Origin: Bipolaris cookei
Taxonomy: Eukaryota > Ascomycota > Dothideomycetes > Pleosporales > Pleosporaceae
Length of the DNA: 64,000 nt
NCBI GenBank assembly: GCA_002286855.1
Contig: NRSV01000020.1
Span: 62,001-126,000 of the forward strand
Reading direction: 5' to 3'
Shown here: positions 23,153-35,394 of the stretch, piece by piece
Layout of the letters: the number at the start of each line of letters is the position of its first letter
Numbering within the stretch: the first letter of the stretch is position 1
Translations under genes and position numbers: made by a program
The notes under the pieces: model-generated
What the model saw: only the letters and a program-made list of their open reading frames with translations
Databases searched by the model: none
What the model was told of the DNA's origin: nothing

Positions 23153-26100
23153 ATGGGTCGGGTCTCGTTCGCCGAAGATACAAAGTTGCCCCAGGATACC
23201 CAGATTGAAGAAGAGCAGACTTCAGTGTTTGCTTATCAGGATGGCCCGGAGAATAAGTCCTGGGCGGGTGCACTACCCTTGAAGCAGGGTCTCTACGACC
23301 CAGAGCTAGAGAAGGATGCCTGTGGTGTCGGTTTTGCTGCGTAAGTGACAATCATAATCAGTTTGCTGAGAGTGGCTGAGGACGAACTGACAATTATGTA
23401 GCCACATCAAGGGCAAAGCTAGCCACAAGATCGTCTCTGACGGTAAGAAAATCATGTACACCCAAAATTGCACAAACATAGATACTGACAGATCAACAGC
23501 ACGGTCATTGCTATGCAACATGACCCATCGAGGAGCTGTCGGCTCCGACGCACGAGACGGTGACGGTGCAGGTGTAATGACCTCCATCCCCCACCGATTC
23601 TTCCTCAAAGAGTTCGAGCGTGAACAAGGCTACAAGCTGCCCAAGCTTGGACAGTACGCTACTGGTAACCTGTTCTTCAAGCCGGACTCTAGCATCTTGG
23701 ATGAGACCAAGACCATGTTTGAGGATGTTGCAGACCAGCTTGATCTGAGAGTGCTTGGATGGCGAACGGTGCCGCGCGATTCAACACTTCTTGGACCCGC
23801 GGCTTTGTCACGAGAGCCCATTATCCTTCAGCCATTCGTTGTTTTGAAAACTGCCTACGGTGATGGCCGGGAGCCAAAGGCTGATTTCCAGCAAAAGTAC
23901 GACAATGCATACTTTGAGCGCCAGCTCTATGTCATGCGAAAGCGGGCTACACACGTCATTGGCCTACACAACTGGTTCTACATTTGCTCACTGAGCAATA
24001 AGAATATTGTCTACAAAGGACAGCTTTCCCCGGTTCAGGTCTACGAATACTACCATGATCTGCTCAATGTCGATTACGAGGGTCACTTTGCCTTGGTGCA
24101 CTCGCGTTTCTCGACCAACACATTCCCCAGTTGGGACCGTGCGCAGCCTCTGCGATGGGCGGCTCACAACGGTGAAATCAACACCCTGCGAGGAAACAAG
24201 AATTGGATGCGAGCACGTGAGGGTGTTATGAAGTCTAGTCTCTTCGGCGAGGAACTCGATCTTCTCTACCCAATCGTCGAGGATGGTGGCTCCGACTCTG
24301 CGGCTTTTGACAACGTCCTTGAGCTGTTGACCATCAACGGCGTTCTGTCTCTCCCAGAAGCAGTCATGCTCATGGTACCAGAAGCATGGCAGGGCAACAG
24401 TACCATGGATCCCGCCAAGGCGGCCTTTTACGAGTGGGCTGCTTGTATGATGGAGCCTTGGGATGGTCCTGCACTCTTCACTTTCTCTGACGGACGGTAC
24501 TGTGGTGCCAACCTCGACCGAAATGGTCTGCGGCCTTGCCGTTACTATGTTACTGATGACGACCGCATTGTCTGCGCATCCGAAGTCGGTACCATTTCCA
24601 TCGAGCCTGAGCGAGTCGTTCAAAAGGGCCGTCTGCAGCCCGGTAGAATGTTGCTTGTCGATACTGTCGCTGGTCGAATCGTCGATGACGCCGAGCTGAA
24701 GAAGTCTGTTGCGGAGCGTAACGATTTCCGCAGATGGATCGAAAAGAACCTTTTGACTCTTCCCAAGATTGTTCAGTCCGTCGGCGAAAAGGGTATCGAT
24801 CTTTCTCATTCGCTCACTGAGACCAAGCTTCACGAAGACCCTCGTCTGCGAGCATTCGGTTATTCTCTCGAGCAAGTCAGCTTGCTTCTCGGACCCATGG
24901 CCGCCGACTCCAAGGAGGCTCTTGGATCCATGGGTAATGATGCTCCCCTTGCTTGCTTGGCAACACAGCCTCGCCTGTTGTACGAGTACTTCCGTCAGCT
25001 TTTTGCTCAGGTCACCAACCCTCCTATCGACCCCATCCGTGAGGCCATTGTCATGTCTCTCGAGGCCTACGTTGGTCCTCAGGGCAATCTGCTAGAGATG
25101 GACGAGTCGCAGTGTGGTCGTCTGCTTTTGCCATCCCCAATTCTTACTCTTGAGGAGTTTAAGGCGATGACCAATGCTCATACCCTTTACCGCGAGTGGA
25201 CCGTCAAGAGCATCGACATCACCTTCCCCAAGAGCGAGGGTATCGAGGGATATATGAATGCTCTGGACCGCATCTGTGAAGCGGCCACAGAGGGCATTCA
25301 GGCCGGCGACAACATTCTCGTCTTGACCGACCGTGCAACATCTGTGGACCGCGTTGCTGTATCTGCTTGCTTGGCTACTGGTATGGTTCACCACCACCTT
25401 GTCCGCAACAAGTGGCGATCCAGTGCAGCTCTTGTTGTTGAGACTGGCGAGGCTCGTGAGGTTCACCACATGTGTGTCCTTGTCGGATATGGTGCTGATG
25501 CTGTCTGCCCCTACCTTGCCATTGAGTGCATCCTAAAGATGCATCGCGAGGGCATTATTCGTAAGAATTTGACACCTGAACAGCTCATTCAAAACTACAA
25601 GCATTCATGCGACGGTGGTATTTTGAAGGTCATGAGTAAGATGGGTATCTCGACGCTCCAATCTTACAAGGGCGCCCAGATTTTCGAGGCTCTCGGTCTT
25701 GATGACTCTGTTGTCGACCGCTGCTTCACCGGAACTGCGTCGCGTATCAAGGGTATGACCTTTGAGCTTATCGCAGCCGATGCATTTGCTCTCCACGAGA
25801 AGGGCTACCCATCACGCCCTATTGTAGAGGTACCTGGTCTTTCTGAGACTGGTGAGTACCACTGGCGTGATGGAGGCGAGCCTCACGTCAACGACCCTAC
25901 TGCTATGGCCAACCTCCAAGATGCTGTTCGCACCAAAAACGACAAGTCGTATGAGGCTTACTCTATCGCTGAATACGAGCGTATCAAGGATTGTACCCTT
26001 CGTGGTCTTCTCGATTTCAACTTCGATGACCGCGCCCCTATCCCTATCGATCAAGTCGAGCCATGGACTGACATTGTGCGCCGCTTCGTCACTGGTGCCA

Positions 26101-29100
26101 TGTCCTACGGATCTATCTCTATGGAGTCACATTCCACTCTCGCTGTCGCCATGAACCGTCTTGGCGGAAAATCGAACACCGGAGAGGGTGGTGAAGACCC
26201 TGAGCGCAGCTTGCGCATGGAGAATGGCGACACTATGCGCTCCGCCATCAAGCAGATCGCCTCTGGACGTTTTGGTGTCACCTCTAATTACCTCGCAGAC
26301 GCTGATGAGCTCCAAATCAAGATGGCACAAGGTGCTAAGCCTGGTGAAGGTGGTGAGCTTCCTGGCCACAAGGTCTCTGGTTCTATCGCAAAGACTCGTC
26401 ATTCTACCCCAGGTGTCGGTCTTATCAGTCCTCCTCCCCACCATGACATCTACTCCATCGAGGATCTTAAGCAATTGATCTACGATCTGAAGTGCTCCAA
26501 CCCCCGCGCTCGTGTCTCAGTCAAGCTTGTCTCTGAGACTGGTGTTGGTATCGTCGCTTCTGGTGTCGCCAAGGCCAAGGCTGACCACATCCTCATCTCC
26601 GGTCACGATGGTGGTACCGGTGCCTCTCGATGGACTGGTATCAAGTACGCTGGTCTTCCATGGGAGCTGGGTCTTGCAGAGACTCATCAGACACTTGTTC
26701 TCAACGATCTCCGTGGTCGTGTCATTGTCCAGACTGACGGTCAAATTAAGACTGGGCGTGATGTCGCCATCGCATGTCTGCTTGGAGCCGAAGAATGGGG
26801 CTTTGCTACAACTCCTCTAATCGCAATGGGCTGTATTTTCATGCGAAAATGTCTGGAAGTTGATACTATTGTTCGTACCAAAGCCGGTCTCAAACGTATC
26901 GGAGATATCCGAATCGGTGACTCCCTTTATGATGTCCAAGACCGGGAAGTCCTCTGTATCAGCACTGCTGATGTCTCTGAAGGTGATCTTCGGAAGATTA
27001 CCTACCAGAAGTTCAACTCGAACCAGATGGATAGCTTTACATGTACCCCAGACCATGAGCTGCTCCTGGTTTCTTCTGCATGCGTTCCATCGTGCACTAG
27101 GAATACAGTTACATGGCTATCTAGATGTGATCGTCATGAGCCAAAACAAAAGCGTGGCAATTTACTTCTGGAAGCTATGGCAGATTCATTTTTCCGGGAC
27201 CTTGTCGACCGGGGCGATGATGAACCAATCAATGAGTACAGCTTGCATTCTATGGCCGACAGTGTTATGGATGAGCATTTCCATGAAGGGAATGAAAATT
27301 ACTCTCCCGTCATCGATCGTTACCTGGAATTCCTTGCTCAGAATGAATTGGATAGTTCACCGGATGTTTTCCGGGAATCTCTCCATAACCATATCGACAT
27401 GTACTGGCGAGGGCTTGGTGAACAGGTCGTACCGGTTGATTCTGAGGACCTTGATGGAATAGATGATGATGTGGACACCTCCGCCTATGTTTTTGACATT
27501 GGAGACAACATTCTAAACACCCAGTCTCCAAGTTCCGAGGCGGATTTTCCCGACGAGGTCCCTCCATCATCAGATTCTACAATGACAGATGAAGATGCTC
27601 ACACCTCAAATGGAAATGCCAGTTCCAAGTTGAACATTTCCCCGGCATCTAGAACAAAATTTGCAGCTCTTCGTCAATCTCTGGACAAACGCGAATGCAA
27701 CTGTGGTGGAATACATAAAGTGTTCCGGACTTTTGCCAATGATCAGCAAGCACAATTGGCACAGTCTATCTTGATGTCGGAACATCATCACCTTATCGAC
27801 CCCCTGGTTGTTTACAACAACGAACTCTTCCGCATGTCAGTCGACAAGTTCGAGAATCTTTGTTCCAACGAGGCAAGGAGAACACATCTGAAGCTCTTCC
27901 GTGCTCCCCTCCAGTTTGTCCCCGGCTCGGAACTGGGCAGACCAGCAAACAATTCTACAGAACTTCCGGTAGACCCATACTTCATCGGACTGTGGCTCGG
28001 TGATGGCACTTCCAGAAGTGCCGGAATAAGCTCGGCTGACCGGGAGACTGAAGTGTGGCTATCTACATATGTCAATTCTCTAAATGAACGCTGTCCAGAA
28101 GGAGCTGCACCACTGAAACTTTCTACCCGTCTGATTCAAAAGGCCGGAAAGGTTCTGGAGAATGGTTGTGTTGCAAGCGTTGACGTATATCACCACCAAA
28201 TCTCATCAACCTTTCAAACCGACGATGGCACTGTCTGGAATCCTGTGCTGGACGGGCTGAAGACTCTTGGAATTTTCGAAAACAAGGCCCTCGGTATTCC
28301 GCCAGAAGTTATGGTCGCGAGTGAGCAAGACCGACTTGCGGTTATTGCAGGACTTGTCGAGAGCGATGGTTGCTACGTCAAGAGCCATAACGCCTACCGG
28401 GTCGTTCAGATGGGTGAAGGCCACAAGAAGATCATCTACGATTTAAAGGCTCTTGCTTTGTCTTGTGATATTGCTGTCACCGGCGTTGATGTTGAAGACT
28501 CCAAAGATCATCCCAGAGCTTTGAAACGGAAAGATAGCACTTTCAACGACAGGTATATCTTGTACCTTGGAAAAGGGTCTGAGAAGTTTCAGCGTTTCCT
28601 TACAATTCCACGAAAGAGGATGACTTATACCCGGGAATACTACAATCAGGATTGTCGACCCATCCGGTCAATCGAACATGTCACCGGTAAATTCCGGGGC
28701 ATCGAAGTATCCGGACATCAATTCCAACTCGAAAACCGCATCATAGTTTCGAATTGCCATTTGAACACCTGTCCCGTCGGCATCGCCACACAGGACCCTG
28801 AGCTTAGGAAGAAGTTTGCCGGTACACCCGAGCACGTTATCAACTTCTTCTACTATGTTGCCAATGAGCTTCGTGCAATCATGGCTAAGCTTGGCTTCCG
28901 CACTATCAACGACATGGTTGGTCGCTGCGAGTTTCTCCGTATCCGCGACGATCTCCGTACTGCTAAGACGGAGAACATTGATCTTTCGCTCATCCTAACT
29001 CCTGCGCACACTCTCCGTCCTGGTGTTGCTACGTTCAACGTCCGCAAGCAGGATCACCGACTGCACGTTCGCCTAGATAACAAGCTGATTGCTGAGTCCG

Positions 29101-31607
29101 AACTTGCTCTGGAGAAGGGTCTTCCTGCCCGTATTGAGTGCGATGTTGTCAACACTGACCGTGCTCTTGGTGCTACTCTCTCCTACCATATCAGCAAGCG
29201 CTATGGTGAGGCTGGCCTGCCCTCAGATACCATTCACGTCAATATTCGTGGATCTGCTGGACAGTCTTTTGGTGCTTATCTTGCACCTGGTGTCACTCTT
29301 GAACTCGAGGGTGACGCTAACGACTACGTCGGCAAGGGTTTATCTGGAGGTCGTTTGATTATCTACCCTCCTCGCAACGCCGTCTACCGTGCCGAAGAGA
29401 ACGTCCTCATCGGTAACGTCTGCTTGTACGGTGCCACTCAAGGTACTTGCTTCTTCCGAGGTATCGCCGCCGAGCGCTTCTGCGTTCGAAACTCGGGTGC
29501 CACGGCCGTCGTTGAAGGTGTTGGTGATCACGGCTGCGAGTACATGACTGGTGGTCGTGTCCTTGTTCTCGGATCGACAGGCCGTAACTTCGCTGCTGGT
29601 ATGTCTGGTGGTATTGCTTACGTTCTGGATATCCACAAGGATTTTGAGCAGAAGGTCAATCAAGAGATGGTCGAGCTGTCTCCAATTGAGGAGCCAGAGG
29701 AGATTGCGTTTGTGCGAGGCCTTATTGAGGATCATCACCATTACACCGGATCTGAGCTTGCCGCACGTATTCTCCTCGACTTCACTCGCGCTCTATCACG
29801 CTTTGTTAAAGTCATGCCTATTGACTACAAGCGTGTTCTCTTGGAGGAGAAGGCCAGGGCTGCTGAGAAGAAGAGGAACGAGTATCCTCTTCCTCTACTC
29901 GCCGGCAACGCCGTCCGCAACGCTCACGAAGAGTCTCGCAGTAAGGAGGCTGAGGCTGAGGCCAAGGAAAAAAACAAGAGCAGCGGTTTGCTTGACATTG
30001 AGGAGAGTGTGACCGACGCAAAGGCCGAGAAGAAGAAGGCTCTGGTCCTCGACAAGACACGCGGCTTCATGAAATACCAGCGTCGCTCCGAAAAGTACCG
30101 CAACCCCAAGACCCGAACTCGTGATTGGGCAGAGCTGAGTCAGCGCCTCAACGAGGACGAACTCAAGTACCAGACCGCCCGCTGCATGGATTGTGGTGTA
30201 CCTTTCTGCCAGTCTGACACCGGCTGTCCGATCTCCAATATCATTCCCAAATGGAACGAACTGGTGTTCCGTAGTCAATGGCGCGATGCTCTCAATCGTC
30301 TTCTCATGACCAACAACTTCCCCGAGTTCACTGGTCGTGTTTGCCCTGCTCCATGCGAGGGAGCTTGCGTTCTTGGCATCAACGAGGATCCTGTAGGCAT
30401 CAAGTCAATCGAGTGCGCTATCATTGACCGTGGCTTCGAGAAGGGCTGGATGGTCCCTACACCACCTCAGGTCCGCTCTGGCAAGACTGTTGCCATTATC
30501 GGTTCCGGTCCTGCTGGTCTTGCCTGTGCCGATCAGCTCAACAAGGCTGGCCACACTGTCACAGTCTTTGAGCGTGCTGACCGTGTTGGCGGTCTCCTCA
30601 TGTACGGTATTCCCAACATGAAGCTCGATAAGAAGGTTGTGCAGCGTCGTGTTGACTTCATGGCCGCTGAGGGTGTCAACTTCAAGACCGGTGTTACCGT
30701 TGGAGAGGAAGGCCACCCCAACCTTGAGAGCCTGCGCAAAGACTTTGACGCAGTCGTATTTGCCACAGGTGCCACTGTAGCTCGCGACCTGCCCATCCCC
30801 AACCGCAACTTGGAAGGCATTCACTTCGCTATGCAGTTCTTGCACAAGAACACCAAGTCCCTCCTCGACTCTGAGCTGGCTGATAACGCCTACATCTCGG
30901 CCAAGGACAAGCACGTTGTTGTTATTGGTGGTGGTGACACCGGTAACGACTGCATTGGAACCTCTGTTCGCCATGGCGCCAAATCCGTCGTAAACTTCGA
31001 ACTACTACCTCAGCCTCCACCAGAGCGTGCCCGCGACAACCCATGGCCTCAGTGGCCCCGCATCTTCCGTACAGACTATGGTCACAACGAAGTCAAGACA
31101 CACATGGGCAAGGATCCCCGTGAATACTGTGTCATGTCTAAGGAATTCGTTGACGACGGTAATGGCAAGGTCAAGGGCATCAACACTATACGCGTTGCGT
31201 GGACCAAGTCTTCTTCTGGTGGTTGGGACATGAAGCAAGTTGATGGCAGTGAGCAGTTCTTCCCTGCAGACCTCGTTTTGCTCTCTATGGGTTTCCTAGG
31301 CCCTGAGCAACGCGTTATGAACGACATTGTCGAGCTTGATGGCCGCAAGAACATCAAGACATCCCCGGGCCACTACAACACCAACCTTCCTGGCGTCTTT
31401 GCTGCTGGTGACTGCCGTCGCGGTCAGTCACTCATCGTTTGGGGTATCAACGAGGGCCGTCAATGCGCTCGCGATGTTGATTCCTTCCTAAACGGATATG
31501 GCTCTTCGCTGCCCGTCACTGGTGGCATCGTTCAGCGTCCACCTTACGAGGCTATGCTGAAAGCTAGCAACGGCCTTAAGGAGAAGCTAACCACTGTTGC
31601 CGCTTAG
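23153..31607 (+). CDS. GLT1: NADH-dependent glutamate synthase (GOGAT), intein-containing precursor
   Basis: Exons 23153-23340, 23402-23442 and 23500-31607 encode a 2778-residue precursor, or 2143 residues after removal of the 635-residue intein, the normal fungal GOGAT length. A propeptide of about 56 residues precedes Cys57 in KDACGVGF, the N-terminal nucleophile of the class II glutaminase domain. Then come the central and FMN-binding synthase domains (GAMSYGSIS, GGKSNTGEGGED), the [3Fe-4S] motif interrupted by the intein (GCIFMRK / CHLNTCPVG), and the GXGXG beta-helix domain (about 29200-29650). The beta-subunit-like part follows, with [4Fe-4S] cysteines (ARCMDCGVPFC, CPAPCEGAC) and two dinucleotide folds (IIGSGPAGL, VIGGGDTGND). 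It converts glutamine plus 2-oxoglutarate to two glutamates with NADH, completing ammonium assimilation with glutamine synthetase. Confidence 0.97.
26850..28754 (+). mobile_element. GLT1 intein with LAGLIDADG homing endonuclease domain (635 residues)
   Basis: This in-frame insertion covers precursor residues 1194-1828. It starts at Cys1 (CLEVDTIV, splicing block A) and ends ...ENRIIVSN before the host Cys of CHLNTCPVG. Block B is at residues 63-74 with the TPDH (TxxH) motif at 66-69. Two LAGLIDADG motifs, FIGLWLGDG (378-386) and IAGLVESDG (499-507), keep the acidic residue each needs, so the endonuclease may be active. Block F/G at 614-635 ends in Ser-Asn, so the usual penultimate His is replaced by Ser. 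Between blocks B and C are about 290 residues, including an acidic Ser/Asp-rich, low-complexity stretch (195-260). Inteins splice themselves out of the protein; the endonuclease spreads the DNA to empty alleles. GLT1 is a known intein host in fungi. The reading frame is intact throughout. Confidence 0.95.
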
Positions 31608-32218
31608 ACGGGACGTAATTGTAATGGCCTTTGTACTATGATAAGGTTACGATAAAAATGGCTACGATAAGAGGTGGTTTTAACGTTTCGCGAATGATTT
31701 TTTACATCTTTCATCATGTGTTTGAGTATTGTTCTTTTGTTACCTGCACGATACCTTTTCAGTATGCGGCGTCAGCTGGGCGGCACTTGCAGTGTACGAT
31801 GTTTTCCTAAATTGTACATTCTTCTTCACCAAAATGTGTGTAAATAGGCGAATCATTTAATCTACGATCATTGATTAGATCATTACTTGGTGATGCGTAA
31901 TATAGTAGTGGGGTAATTACAGAAGCTCGACGGTTGCTTTTCTCAGCCCAGCCCCATAAAGGATCGAGGCAACTCAGTAAAATGTCTGGTGTGATTACTA
32001 GTAGTAACTTTTGAATTCTTTCCCCTCCTATAATTGCTGCTAGACGTTATTGACAACCATTTCAATATTTCGGTGGAGGTGCCAAGGTTTGGTGGGTGAC
32101 GTCACGCGCTCTCCATCCCCAGACTCGGTAGAACAGCAGGCAGCAATCATTACTCGACCCCTCAAACCTCTTTGTGAGCCATACCTCGCCATGGCCTGGT
32201 AACAATTCAATTGCAAAG
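31608..32218. other. intergenic, GLT1 3' side / YME2 promoter
   Basis: AT-rich DNA with T-rich stretches just after the GLT1 stop, as expected of a 3' UTR. No convincing ORF or RNA gene was seen. Confidence 0.5.
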
Positions 32219-34868
32219 ATGTTACCTCGCTCAGGCTGGCATCATGCTGGCTACCGTCCATTGCATGGTCCAATAAGGTAGATTGAAGAAATTTGATCCT
32301 ACGAGACGATCATTGTGGGAGTGCTAATGAACCATCAGGACAGTGTCCCCACGGATTACCGCAGCATGGGTATCATCAAGGATAGGCTTATACAGGCCGT
32401 CCTCTAGCTCAACCCAACACCTCACTGGCCTGCAGGCTGGTGAGGACAACACTGGCCACATCAGTGCTGGCCCTAACGAAGGCATCCTCTTCTTTAACAA
32501 TGTCTTTCCTATCCAAATACGCAAAATACTGGGGCTTCCTATGCCGCACATCCTAAATCGGCTCATTAGTCCCACCGCATCGGGTACAGACCCAAAAACT
32601 GTTATTGAAAGAGCAAAAGCCAAGCGAAATCTGCAAATTACTGGTACCGAAGTGCTCCCTCGTATGCGAGAAGGTGGGGCATTTGTCAAGTTTACTCATG
32701 ATGGAAGCGCTTCAACCTCTGAGATCGAAAAGACTTTGCGACAGTACCTAGAAGACGAGCCTGTGAAGCCATGGTGGAGCCCGTGGAAGCAAATGCATGC
32801 GAAAGCAGTCAAGGGAAGACCTTGGGTAGAAGACCTGATGCGTCTACCCGCCACTCGTTTACGCGTTGAATTTGTGTCTGGTGAACCCGGAACGCCTGTC
32901 ACTGAAGCAGCTGAGCTGAGCCAAGAGCAGCTCTTCCAGTTCTTCAGGCCCTACGGAAAGCTGAGTGACATTGTCATGCAACCTCCAGACTCCAAAGTTC
33001 TTCCAAAGTTTGCCTATCTGGACTATACTGGTATAGGCAAAGCAATCATGGCCAGGAACTGTATGCATGGATACCTCGTCTCAGAAGCCGAGGGAGGTGG
33101 AAAGAAAGGCACAATCTTAAGGCTGAAGTATGAGCAGAAGATCAAGCCCCGCTATATCAGAGACTGGATTATCAATCATCCGCGTATTGTCATACCTATC
33201 GTGGCTGCTCTTATTGCAGGTTTTGTTGCTGTCGTTTTTGATCCGTAAGTCTTCTTACCACACCATTCTGCTCCAATCTAACAAGAAACTCAAAGCATTC
33301 GGACATTCTTTGTCAAGGCTCATATCACACGAAATTTCCACATACAAGACAATAAGTTGTATCAATGGATCAAAGGCTACGCTACAGATATCATCAACGG
33401 AGGAAAGAAGCGCAACGATGATGATGGTATGGATGCTATCTGGGACGACAGAAAGGACAACATTGAGCAGATTCAGACCTGGCTTATGGAGACTGCTGAT
33501 ACCTTCATCATTGTACAGGGCCCCCGTGGCTCTGGCAAGCGTGAGCTGGTGGTAGATCAGGCACTACATGATAAGAAGGTGAAACTCGTGATCGATTGCA
33601 AACCTATTCAAGAAGCCCGAGGAGAGAGCGCTATTATCAATGCTGCCGCCTTGTCCGTTGGCTATAGGCCCGTGTTTAGCTGGATGAATAGCATCAGTGG
33701 CATGATCGATATGGCTGCACAAGGTGCTACAGGCGTCAAGACCGGGTTTTCCGAAACCCTCGATTCTCAGCTCAGCAAAATTTGGAACACTACGACTTTG
33801 GCTCTTAGACAGATCGCTTTAGATACTCGTCACAAGAACGACAAGGACGCACACCTACCAGACGACGAATGGCTTGAGGCACACCCAGAACGCCGTCCTG
33901 TGGTTGTGATTGACAACTTTCTACACAAGAGCCAAGAAGGCGGTATCGTCTATGACAAGATTGCAGAATGGGCAGCCCAACTCACCACGACAAACACTGC
34001 TCATGTAATCTTTCTAACAAACGATGTTGCGTACAGCAAATCATTGTCCAAAGCTTTGCCCGATCGAATGTTCCGCCAAATCTCGCTCTCGGACTGCAGT
34101 CCAGAAGTAGCGAAGCGCTTTGTAATAACCCACCTTGATGCAGATGTTGAAGATGACCCCATGCCGAAGGACGGATCACCCAAAAAACTACCGTCAGAGC
34201 ATCGCGATGATCTTGGAGAGCTCGACACCTGCATCGGCTTGTTGGGCGGGCGGCTTACTGATTTAGAGTTCTTATCACGGCGCATCAAGACTGGAGAGAC
34301 ACCTACCAAAGCAGTGCATGAGATCATTGACCAGTCGGCGTCTGAAATTCTCAAAATGTACATCTTTGGCGCAGAAGACGAGAATGGAAGCCGACACTGG
34401 AACGCTGAGCAGGCCTGGTTCCTCATCAAGGAGCTCGCACAAAAGGAGTCTCTACGATACAACGAGATTCTTGTCGACGACATGCTCAAGACCGGCGGCG
34501 AGTCTGTTCTTCAAGCTCTCGAACAAGCAGAACTCATCACGATTGTGTCTGGAGCAAATGGCAGACCTTCCATCATCAGGCCTGGCAAGCCCGTGTACCA
34601 TCCGGCATTTAAGCGCTTGACCGAGGACAAGGTGCTCAAGAGCCGCCTAGACCTGGCTATCCTGACGCATCTGACCAAGATTGAGAGCGCAACGATTGAA
34701 AGGTGCGAAAACGAGTTGCTGCTGCTGAGCCAGCTGAGGAACCAGCCAGCGCAAACTGCAGGGAGGGTGACCTACTTGTTAGCGAAGCTGATGACTAGCC
34801 AGGGCAAGGTGGAGAAATATGAGGTGGAGATGAAGGGGCTGAAGAAGGTACTTGGCAGCGAATACTAG
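32219..34868 (+). CDS. YME2: mitochondrial inner-membrane protein Yme2 (RNA12 family)
   Basis: Exons 32219-32277, 32339-33244 and 33296-34868 give 845 residues. The long middle ORF has no ATG at its start. The 59-nt first exon supplies one, plus an Arg/His-rich presequence (MLPRSGWHHAGYRPLHGPIR) suited to mitochondrial import. An RRM-like domain lies at about residues 195-285 (TRLRVEF, FFRPYGKLSDI). A single membrane helix (IVIPIVAALIAGFVAVVF) is at about 301-319, and a large C-terminal AAA-like domain has Walker A GPRGSGK and the Walker-B-like VVVIDNF. Yme2/Rna12 acts at the inner membrane in mitochondrial DNA nucleoid maintenance and crista organisation. The overall order matches the family. 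Confidence 0.92.
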
Positions 34869-35394
34869 TAGTGTTGTAGGCACTGAAAAGTATGTGCAAA
34901 AGTACATAGTGGTGCCGCTTTCTTCTCTTCATACAGCGATACTACAACCTATGCTGTTTGTGTGCTGTTCGATGACCCGCATGTTCACCGTCCGCTGATG
35001 CGGCGGGCTCTCAAGTGCAACGTAGGGTGAGCGGATACCGCGCATGATGTAGTGGGTTACTATGATGAAAGCATGTGCAGATTCCTGCTGAAACCGTGCC
35101 GAGCTCTGTCGGCCTAGGTACATGGTCACGTTTTCCGACTGACATCACTCGGCCAAGGGCTAAGAATGTGACGGCACCGAGGATCGGGCAGAAGGGAGCA
35201 TTTTCCCGTACAGAAGCTTGGACCTGCCAACAACCGAGCGACGAGCGACCTTGAACTCCACCTCACCCGTACTTGCGAGTGTCCATTGCCATTGCGCGAC
35301 TAGCCGTGCTTTATTCTCTCTGGATCGTGTGTCTCCCTCGTCCCCTGCTCTTCTCTTCATTCCATCACAACAATTTTCTTCACAACCCGGCGCA
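34869..35394. other. intergenic, YME2 3' side / ADK1 promoter
   Basis: Both flanking genes are on the plus strand. Bases from about 35290 are pyrimidine-rich (CTCTCT, TTCTTC), typical of the start of transcription of a well-expressed fungal gene. Nothing else was seen. Confidence 0.5.

Noticed and set aside
32278..32345. YME2 starting at a GTG codon at 32343
   Set aside because: A 59-nt upstream exon with ATG at 32219 joins in frame and supplies a mitochondrial presequence.
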